A stretch of DNA of 64,000 nt from Vreelandella maris (GTDB lineage: Bacteria > Pseudomonadota > Gammaproteobacteria > Pseudomonadales > Halomonadaceae). Below are positions 58,043 to 64,000 of this stretch, one piece after another (within the stretch, counting starts at the first letter, position 1; each line of letters opens with the position of its first letter). The stretch lies in NCBI RefSeq assembly GCF_013371085.1, contig NZ_JABWCV010000016.1, positions 1 to 64,000 on the forward strand, read 5' to 3'. The notes beneath the pieces are model-generated. The model saw nothing but the letters and a program-made list of their open reading frames with translations. It was not told where the DNA came from and did not search any database. A program made the position numbers and the translations under genes.

Positions 58043-58747
58043 ATGTTGACTAGTGACAACGCCTTCAGCACTGCCCTCGCTTTGATTATGAGCATGGACA
58101 GCGCCTTAATCTCAATCGTGATGCTGTCGCTGCAGGTATCGCTAATGGCGGTTTTTATTGCCAGCTTGCTCGCACTTCCGCTGGGTGCCGCTCTCGCGCT
58201 GTGGCGCTTTCCGGGGCGCAACGTGGTGATTGTGGCCCTTAATGCCCTGATGGGCTTACCACCGGTGGTTGCGGGGCTGTGCGTTTATTTGCTGCTTTCA
58301 CGCGCTGGGCCGCTGGGTGAATGGGGTTTGCTGTTTACCCCCACGGCGATGGTCATCGCGCAAGTCATTCTCGTTCTACCGATTATCGCCGCCCTAACCC
58401 GCCAACAAGTCGAGGCACTCCACGGCGAGTATGCCGAGCAGTTGAACTCCTTTGGCTTAACGCGTAGCCGGATGATCCCTACCCTGCTTTGGGATGCCCG
58501 TTTTGCGCTTATGACCGTCATTTTAGCGGGCTTTGGCCGCGCCAGCGCTGAGGTGGGCGCGGTGATGATTGTAGGCGGCAACATCGATGGCGTGACCCGT
58601 GTCATGACTACCAGCATTGTGCTGGAAACCAGCAAAGGTAACTTGCCCATGGCGCTAGGGCTGGGAATTATTCTACTCGGATTAGTCACCATGATTAATG
58701 CAATTGCTCATGTCATCGGTGAGACGGCAAAAAGGCGGCTGGGATGA
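58043..58747 (+). CDS. tupB: Tungstate ABC transporter permease
   Basis: A 234-residue inner-membrane permease with about five spans. The cytoplasmic coupling loop is EQLNSFGLTRSRMIPTLLWD, with the family's EAA-like pattern, followed by FGRASAEVGAVMIVGGNIDG and TTSIVLETSKGNLPMALGLG, both typical of TupB/WtpB-type permeases. No good ribosome site is seen before the ATG at 58043, and an ATG at 58088 is possible. Its stop overlaps the ATP-binding gene start by four bases. Confidence 0.9.
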   Translation: MLTSDNAFSTALALIMSMDSALISIVMLSLQVSLMAVFIASLLALPLGAALALWRFPGRNVVIVALNALMGLPPVVAGLCVYLLLSRAGPLGEWGLLFTPTAMVIAQVILVLPIIAALTRQQVEALHGEYAEQLNSFGLTRSRMIPTLLWDARFALMTVILAGFGRASAEVGAVMIVGGNIDGVTRVMTTSIVLETSKGNLPMALGLGIILLGLVTMINAIAHVIGETAKRRLG

Positions 58748-59475
58748 CGATATATCAAGCGCCCCCCGTTGCCACGCTGCAACTGGAAAACGTCAGCTTT
58801 GTGCACCGGGGCAGCACGCTGCTCAAGCCGACCACACTGCAACTGGCGGGCTGCCACCGAACACTCATCATGGGCCCTAACGGCGCGGGTAAAAGCCTGC
58901 TGATGCGTCTGTCCCACGGCCTTCTCACGCCCACTAGTGGCTCGGTGCACTGGCAAAGTGAACCACCTGCTCAAGCGATGGTGTTTCAACGCCCAGTGCT
59001 ACTGCGCCGCTCGGCGCTGGATAATCTCACCTATGTGCTAGCGATCAACAATCCCCCACGCCCCGAGCTAAAAGGATTATCCCGCAAAGCGCAGGCGATG
59101 AGCGCGCTTGAAAAGTTTGGCTTGGCGCCGTTGGCCAAACGGCCTGCACGGGTGCTTTCCGGTGGCGAACAACAGCGTTTGGCGCTGGCACGGGCCTGGC
59201 TGCTCAACCCGCGCGTACTATTTTTAGACGAACCCACCTCTGCCCTCGACCCGGCGGCTATCAAAGCAGTGGAAGATGCGGTGCTTGAGTTCCATCACAG
59301 CGGTACCCGTATCGTGATGACTACCCATGATTTACATCAAGCACGTCGCTTAGCCAACGATGTGCTTTTTTTGCATAACGGCGAATTACTCGAACATACC
59401 CCAGCCAATGTTTTTTTTACTGCCCCCTCTTCACCCGAGGCAGGGGCATTTATTCGGGGTGAGCTGGTTTGGTAA
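58744..59475 (+). CDS. tupC: Tungstate ABC transporter ATP-binding protein
   Basis: A 243-residue ATPase. Walker A is GPNGAGKSL, the signature is LSGGEQQRLALARAWL, Walker B is VLFLDEPTSALD, and the switch histidine is in MTTHDLHQARRL. The specific pairing with tupB and tupA assigns the substrate; the ATPase alone would not. Confidence 0.92.
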   Translation: MTIYQAPPVATLQLENVSFVHRGSTLLKPTTLQLAGCHRTLIMGPNGAGKSLLMRLSHGLLTPTSGSVHWQSEPPAQAMVFQRPVLLRRSALDNLTYVLAINNPPRPELKGLSRKAQAMSALEKFGLAPLAKRPARVLSGGEQQRLALARAWLLNPRVLFLDEPTSALDPAAIKAVEDAVLEFHHSGTRIVMTTHDLHQARRLANDVLFLHNGELLEHTPANVFFTAPSSPEAGAFIRGELVW

Positions 59476-59528
59476 CCCTGAAAAGCATGAACTCTGTGAC
59501 TAATCAAAAATGAGCAAGGAGCAATAAA

Positions 59529-60338
59529 ATGAAGAAAGCCACCGCATTGATAACGGCAGGCGCCCTGGGTATGACTTTTAGCGGCACGCTGATGGCGGCC
59601 GATGATTACATCACCCTGGCTTCCACCACCTCCACTGAAAATTCAGGTTTGTTCGACGCGATCATCCCCACCTTCACCGAAGAAACGGGCATCGAAGTTC
59701 GTGTGGTGGCTGTCGGTACGGGTCAAGCGTTTGAAATCGGTCGCCGTGGCGATGCCGATAGTCTTTTAGTGCATGACACTGCGGGTGAAGAGAAGTTTGT
59801 GGCGGAAGGCTATGCCACTGAACGCCTGAACGTGATGTACAACGACTTCGTTATCGTTGGGCCGAGTGATGACCCGGCGGGCATCAGTGACAGTGAAAAC
59901 GTCATTGAGGCCATGCAGCGCATAGCGGAAAGCGAGTCCCCGTTTGCTTCGCGCGGCGATGACAGCGGCACTAACCGCGCTGAGCTGCGTTTGTGGGAAG
60001 ATGCGGGAGTGACGGCTGAGGGCGAGTGGTACCGTGAGCTGGGCAGCGGCATGGGGCCGACACTGAACACCGCGGCGGGTATGGATGCCTACACGTTTAC
60101 CGACCGTGCCACCTGGGTCGCGTTTGAAAATCCTCAGGATTTGACGCTGCTGTTTGAAGGCGACGAAGCGCTGTTTAACCAGTACGGCAGCCTACTGCTT
60201 TCTGAAGAGCGCCACCCAGACCTGAAACACGATCTTGCAGCGCAGTGGCACGAGTGGCTGGTCTCTGAAGAAGGTCAGCAAGCGATTGCGGATTTTGAGG
60301 TAGACGGCCAGCAGCTGTTTTTCCCTAACGCTGAGTAG
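59529..60338 (+). CDS. tupA: Tungstate-binding periplasmic protein
   Basis: A 269-residue solute-binding protein. The signal peptide runs to about residue 23 (GTLMAADD). The oxyanion-binding motif ASTTSTENSGLFDAIIPTF carries the TTST signature that distinguishes TupA from molybdate-binding ModA. GTGQAFEIGRRGDADSLLVH and SRGDDSGTNRAELRLWEDAG also match TupA. Strong AAGGAGC lies upstream of the ATG. It is last in the operon and followed by a strong hairpin. Selectivity for tungstate over molybdate is from the family, not shown here. Confidence 0.93.
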   Translation: MKKATALITAGALGMTFSGTLMAADDYITLASTTSTENSGLFDAIIPTFTEETGIEVRVVAVGTGQAFEIGRRGDADSLLVHDTAGEEKFVAEGYATERLNVMYNDFVIVGPSDDPAGISDSENVIEAMQRIAESESPFASRGDDSGTNRAELRLWEDAGVTAEGEWYRELGSGMGPTLNTAAGMDAYTFTDRATWVAFENPQDLTLLFEGDEALFNQYGSLLLSEERHPDLKHDLAAQWHEWLVSEEGQQAIADFEVDGQQLFFPNAE

Positions 60339-60353
60339 TAGTTAAGCTCACCC

Positions 60354-60392
60354 AAACACAACGGCCCGCTTTAAAAGCGGGCCGTTGTGTTT
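60354..60392. terminator. Bidirectional terminator between tupA and cysN
   Basis: AAACACAACGGCCCGCTT (60354-60371) pairs perfectly with AAGCGGGCCGTTGTGTTT (60375-60392) around a three-base loop, an 18-bp stem. The short T tract (60390-60393) makes it stronger as a structure than as a classical tail. Confidence 0.88.
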
Positions 60393-60420
60393 TGCGTTGT
60401 ACTGCTGTGAGTCAAAGCGC

Positions 60421-61863
60421 TTAGCGGTTGAATAAACCGCTGATATCTTTGGCTTCCCAGTGTGGAAAATGCTTACGCACCAGCGCATTCAGGTCGCGTT
60501 CAAAGGCGGCCCAATCGGTTGACTGCGTGGCAGTGCCTACCTCACTTGCCGTGCCGCGAATCATCCCGGCGCCTACGGTGACATTGGTCAGACGATCAAT
60601 GATGATAAAGCTGCCGGTGCCAGGGCTGGTGCGATAATTATCCACCGGAATGGCCGCGGTCAATTCCACATCACAGCGGGCAATCGCATTAAGGCCCAGC
60701 GAATGCGTCGTATGCTTTTCCAGCGTGTTGACATCGATTTGGTAATCAATGGCGCTTACCTGCCCGGAAAGATCGCGCGTCGCCAACTTAAAATCATAAA
60801 GCTTGCCTGGCGTTAACACGTCTTCGTGCATCCAGACAATATCGGCTTTGAAAGTATTGGAAAGCGGTAATTCGCTATCCGCTGCCACCAGCCAATCACC
60901 GCGGGAGATATCGATCTCGTCTTCCAAGGTCACAGTAATTGCTTGGCCTGGATAAGCGGCGGCAAGATCACCATCGTAGGTAACGACCCGCGCCACGGTA
61001 GAGGTTTTGCCCGAAGGTAACACCTTGACCGCCTGCCCAGGGCGAATGACACCTGCAGCCAGGGTGCCGCAGTAGCCACGAAAATCGAGATTGGGCCGGT
61101 TAACGTACTGAACCGGTAAACGCAGATCGCTGAGGTTCTGATCGCGTGTGATCTCGACACTCTCTAATAGCTCGATCAGCGTTTCCCCTTGGTAATTGTT
61201 GGTAAAATACCAGGGTGTTTGTTCGCTGCGATTCACTACGTTGTCGCCGTTGAGCGCCGACATTGGCACAAAGCGAATATCCGGCGCTTGCAGGTTCTCA
61301 GCAAAGGCACGGTATTCTGCAACAATTTCATTAAAACGCTGCTCGGAGAATCCCACCAGATCCATCTTGTTAACCGCAATCACCAGATGCTGAATACCCA
61401 GCAGATCGGCGATAAAGCTATGGCGCCGGGTCTGAGTCTGCACCCCGTAACGGGCATCAATCAGAATAATTGCCAGACTGGCCGTTGAAGCACCGGTGGC
61501 CATGTTGCGCGTGTACTGCTCATGCCCAGGCGTATCGGCAATAATGAACTTGCGCTTATCGGTGGAGAAAAAGCGGTACGCCACATCGATGGTGATGCCC
61601 TGCTCGCGCTCTGACTGCAAGCCATCCACTAATAGCGCCAAATCAACGGTATCACCGGTAGTACCGCTGGTTTTAGAGGCCTGAGTGATCGCCGCTAGCT
61701 GATCTTCAAAGATCATTTTTGAGTCATGGAGCATGCGACCGATTAGCGTCGATTTTCCGTCGTCCACGCTGCCGCAAGTAATAAAGCGCAGTAGATCTTT
61801 GTTTTCATGCTCGTGTAGGTACTGCTCGATATTATCAGCGATTAAATTGGATTGATGAGACAT
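60421..61863 (-). CDS. cysN: Sulfate adenylyltransferase subunit 1
   Basis: A 480-residue GTPase subunit that drives ATP sulfurylase in assimilation of sulfate. G1 is [16 protein letters not shown] (P-loop 31-39), G3 is [17 protein letters not shown], and G4 is [11 protein letters not shown]-Tu-like beta-barrel domains follow. There is no C-terminal APS kinase, so CysC must be elsewhere. Its ATG shares one base with the cysD stop (TAATG), so the pair is coupled. Confidence 0.96.
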   Translation of the reverse strand: MSHQSNLIADNIEQYLHEHENKDLLRFITCGSVDDGKSTLIGRMLHDSKMIFEDQLAAITQASKTSGTTGDTVDLALLVDGLQSEREQGITIDVAYRFFSTDKRKFIIADTPGHEQYTRNMATGASTASLAIILIDARYGVQTQTRRHSFIADLLGIQHLVIAVNKMDLVGFSEQRFNEIVAEYRAFAENLQAPDIRFVPMSALNGDNVVNRSEQTPWYFTNNYQGETLIELLESVEITRDQNLSDLRLPVQYVNRPNLDFRGYCGTLAAGVIRPGQAVKVLPSGKTSTVARVVTYDGDLAAAYPGQAITVTLEDEIDISRGDWLVAADSELPLSNTFKADIVWMHEDVLTPGKLYDFKLATRDLSGQVSAIDYQIDVNTLEKHTTHSLGLNAIARCDVELTAAIPVDNYRTSPGTGSFIIIDRLTNVTVGAGMIRGTASEVGTATQSTDWAAFERDLNALVRKHFPHWEAKDISGLFNR

Positions 61864-62885
61864 TAGAAGTACCCCTCGCGCTTTTTCTTCTCCATCGAAC
61901 CCACTTGATCGCGGTCAATGGCACGACCACTTCGCTCACTGGTTCGGGTCAGCAGCATCTCTTGAATAATTTCCGGAAGCGTCGCAGCTTCGGATTCCAC
62001 AGCGCCGGTCAGCGGGTAGCAGCCTAGCGTTCTAAACCGCACCGACTTCTCTTCCGGCACTTCACCAGGCGCTAAAGGCAAGCGGTCGTCATCGACCATA
62101 ATCTGCATACCGTCGCGCTCGACTACCGGGCGCTTGGCAGAGTAGTAAAGAGGCACGATGGGGATCGATTCCAGATAGATGTACTGCCAGATATCCAGCT
62201 CGGTCCAATTGGAGAGTGGGAATACGCGGATCGATTCGCCTTTATTGACCTTGGCGTTATACACGTTCCACAGCTCAGGGCGCTGATTCTTGGGATCCCA
62301 GCGGTGGTATTTATCGCGAAACGAGTAAACGCGCTCTTTGGCACGTGAAGCTTCTTCATCGCGGCGGGCGCCACCAAAGGCTGCATCAAAACCGTATTTA
62401 TCCAACGCCTGCTTGAGCGCCTGGGTTTTCATGATATCGGTGTATTTGGCACTACCGTGGTCGAACGGGTTGATATTGGCCGCCCGCCCCTCTTCGTTGG
62501 TATGCACGATTAGCTCCATACCCGCTTCTTCTGCCATGCGGTTACGAAACTCGATCATTTCGCGAAATTTCCAGGTTGTATCTACATGCATCAGCGGGAA
62601 TGGCGGTGTACCTGGATAAAAGGCTTTACGCGCTAGATGCAGCATGACCGACGAGTCTTTACCTATGGAGTACATCATCACTGGGTTGGAGAACTCAGCG
62701 GCGACTTCACGGATAATATGAATAGATTCGGCTTCTAATTGCTTGAGGTGGGTCAAGCGCGCGGCATCAGGAGCACTAAAAGCCTCCTGCTGTGGCGCTG
62801 AAGATCGCGTCTCTGAAGAACTTGCCTTTGAAGACTGCTCTTTTGAAGACCCTTCCTTTAAAGACAGTGTAGACAATTGGGTCAT
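61863..62885 (-). CDS. cysD: Sulfate adenylyltransferase subunit 2, with Ser-rich N-terminal repeats
   Basis: A 340-residue ATP pyrophosphatase subunit that forms APS with CysN. The PP-loop is [20 protein letters not shown], and the substrate segments [20 protein letters not shown] and [20 protein letters not shown] are intact. The core starts at about residue 40 ([20 protein letters not shown]). The first 40 residues are an extension made of five-residue repeats ([25 protein letters not shown]). E. coli CysD has 302 residues without it. The start is supported by AAGGGG six bases before the ATG, and no later start exists before the core. Confidence 0.95.
   Translation of the reverse strand: MTQLSTLSLKEGSSKEQSSKASSSETRSSAPQQEAFSAPDAARLTHLKQLEAESIHIIREVAAEFSNPVMMYSIGKDSSVMLHLARKAFYPGTPPFPLMHVDTTWKFREMIEFRNRMAEEAGMELIVHTNEEGRAANINPFDHGSAKYTDIMKTQALKQALDKYGFDAAFGGARRDEEASRAKERVYSFRDKYHRWDPKNQRPELWNVYNAKVNKGESIRVFPLSNWTELDIWQYIYLESIPIVPLYYSAKRPVVERDGMQIMVDDDRLPLAPGEVPEEKSVRFRTLGCYPLTGAVESEAATLPEIIQEMLLTRTSERSGRAIDRDQVGSMEKKKREGYF
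62796..62870. repeat. 15-bp minisatellite within the 5' end of cysD
   Basis: Five tandem 15-bp units encode the five-residue repeats of CysD residues 6-30. On the plus strand the best three units read gcctttgaagactgc, tcttttgaagaccct and tcctttaaagacagt. The period keeps the frame, so copy-number change would lengthen or shorten the protein without breaking it. Confidence 0.75.
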
Positions 62886-63025
62886 AGCCCCTTACCTCGC
62901 AAGAACAAGCTCGTTACACAAGCTAGAAGTATTTTATGTTCGAATGCGGGTAGGGTAACGCCGAGACGATAATAACCCAAAAGAATTAATAACTATCTTT
63001 TTATTCCTTAATCACCTAACGAAGA

Positions 63026-63793
63026 CTAAGTAAGGGAACAGATCTGGCAATCAATACGCTCAATCCAGCTCTGCCACTCGCTGCCTAGGCGCTCACTCCA
63101 CTGTAAATCGATAACGCGGTAGCCAGGGCGGGATGCTTCATCAATAGCGAAGTGCTCGGCACCGGGCAGGAACTGATCCGCCATGGCTGGGCAACCGTAA
63201 ACGTCAATAGTGGTCTCACCCACGCTGCGGTGTTCGGCGTAGGCTTGATGTACATGGCCAAACAGGATGATGTGAACGTGCGCATGTTTGCTTAGCAGCG
63301 CCCAAAAAGCATCACGATCCTGAAGGCCAATGGCATCCATCCACACTGCCCCCACATTCACCGGCGGGTGGTGCATGGCAATCAAGGTTGGTCGAGTGTC
63401 CGCCTGCAAGCGTTCCGCTAGTGCAGCAAGCTGCTCACTCCCGAGTTCACCGTAAGGTTTGCCCTCTACCTGGGTATTGAGCAGCAGGATGTGCCAGGCA
63501 TTCAAGTCGACTTCATCCACCAGCGGACGCTCGGCAGCCATAAACTCGGGCTGATCGTGATTACCTGGCAGCCAGTACCAAGGGCAAGGCAGCTGCTCCA
63601 TCGCCTGAACCGCCAAGGCGTAAGAAGCAGAGGATTCATCCTGGCTGATATCACCCGTAAACAGCACGATTTCAGGTTGCTCATCTACAACCGCACTGAT
63701 TACCTGCTGAAACTGCCGCCAAGGAATACCTGCACGGGAACGTGCCTCGGTGTCCGCATAGAGATGGGCGTCGGTAATCTGAACCACACGCAT
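63026..63793 (-). CDS. cpdA: 3',5'-cyclic AMP phosphodiesterase CpdA
   Basis: A 255-residue calcineurin-like metallophosphoesterase. The metal sites are QITDAHLYAD (DxH), TGDISQDESS (GDxxxD), LPGNHDQPE (GNHD), MHHPPVNVG and ILFGHVHQAY (GHxH), in standard order. Family length and the pairing with a DUF1249 (YqiB-type) gene agree with CpdA rather than other metallophosphoesterases. The ATG shares one base with the upstream stop (TGATG). It would lower cAMP levels. There are 140 bp between it and cysD with no gene. Confidence 0.93.
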   Translation of the reverse strand: MRVVQITDAHLYADTEARSRAGIPWRQFQQVISAVVDEQPEIVLFTGDISQDESSASYALAVQAMEQLPCPWYWLPGNHDQPEFMAAERPLVDEVDLNAWHILLLNTQVEGKPYGELGSEQLAALAERLQADTRPTLIAMHHPPVNVGAVWMDAIGLQDRDAFWALLSKHAHVHIILFGHVHQAYAEHRSVGETTIDVYGCPAMADQFLPGAEHFAIDEASRPGYRVIDLQWSERLGSEWQSWIERIDCQICSLT

Positions 63794-64000
63794 CAGGGCA
63801 TCTCCGGCACGTCAATGGTGTGGCCGTGGGCAAGGCCGTGAGCCAGCCACTCACCCAAGAAGCGGTTGAGCTGGAGCTTTTCATCCGGTTGGTGCATCCG
63901 CGCATTGGGGTACCGGTAGCGGCCACTAAAATGGCGCTCGCGCTGAAAGTCGGTCACTTCCGCCATGCGGACATCGTGATAGAGATGCACGCGCATGCGC
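63793..64000 (-). CDS. DUF1249 (YqiB-type) protein, C-terminal part, cut by the window end
   Basis: The frame gives about 68 residues ending AHGLAHGHTIDVPEMP. The segments VHLYHDVRMAEVTDFQRE and RYPNARMHQPDEKLQLNRFL are the usual C-terminal half of the DUF1249/YqiB family, of unknown function. The 5' end is outside the window. It is the gene normally upstream of cpdA, and the one-base overlap suggests coupled translation. The internal ATG at 63996 is not the start. Confidence 0.85.
   Translation of the reverse strand, partial: RMRVHLYHDVRMAEVTDFQRERHFSGRYRYPNARMHQPDEKLQLNRFLGEWLAHGLAHGHTIDVPEMP

Noticed and set aside
62796..62870. CRISPR-like array
   Set aside because: The 15-bp units are contiguous without spacers and lie in a coding region.
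62743..62958. Plus-strand frame with [15 protein letters not shown] repeats
   Set aside because: It is the antisense reading of the cysD minisatellite, not a separate gene.

Overview
The window looks like chromosomal DNA of a moderately halophilic gammaproteobacterium of the Halomonas (Halomonadaceae) type. The reasons are the gene content and order (nnrED-tsaE-amiB-mutL-miaA-hfq-hflX-hflK-hflC-hisZ-purA with queG, orn, rsgA, psd, epmA, efp and epmB beside it), a seven-subunit Mrp sodium/proton antiporter with fused A and B subunits, a bacterial voltage-gated sodium channel, and acidic proteins. The genus is an inference; no rRNA or tRNA gene was seen. Almost all of the window is ordinary, densely packed core genome.

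Layout. 1-116: right end of an IS5-family element. 0.2-9.2 kb: slt-type transglycosylase, a LysE/RhtB exporter, a cold shock protein, an acidic lipoprotein with an internal duplication, a YegS-like lipid kinase, pepN, yajQ and a stand-alone cobO. 9.3-22.5 kb: one long leftward series of cell wall, DNA repair, tRNA modification and RNA-chaperone genes ending in hisZ-purA; its MutL carries the endonuclease motifs. 22.5-30.0 kb: queG, orn, rsgA, a two-domain rhodanese, psd, and the EF-P group (epmA, efp, epmB).

30.2-31.8 kb: a complete-looking IS200/IS605 element with divergent tnpA and tnpB, a hairpin at each end, and a TnpB whose RuvC-II glutamate position is not glutamate. It sits between epmB and a two-gene PQQ dehydrogenase unit in which the membrane part and the catalytic beta-propeller are separate proteins. 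34.4-38.2 kb: an unrecognised membrane protein, leuA and the sodium channel. 38.4-44.2 kb: mrpA(B)CDEFG, divergent from the channel, so sodium entry and sodium extrusion genes are neighbours. 44.3-51.4 kb: serB, parC, parE, a 160-bp nested-palindrome intergenic element, and pgi. 51.5-57 kb: cmoA-cmoB, a thioredoxin-like protein, a frameshifted cyclodeaminase-family gene, a YugP-type metallopeptidase, an App1-type phosphatase and a PfpI/DJ-1 protein. 57-60.4 kb: a tungstate ABC transporter (tupBCA) with a divergent DNA-binding regulator that carries its own substrate-binding-like domain. 60.4-64 kb: cysN, cysD (with a 15-bp minisatellite in its 5' end), cpdA and the 3' part of a DUF1249 gene that leaves the window.

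No CRISPR array, prophage, biosynthetic cluster or recognisable defence island was found. The items most worth following up are the variant TnpB and its predicted guide RNA, the split PQQ dehydrogenase, the sodium channel/Mrp pair, the nested-palindrome repeat, and the cysD minisatellite.
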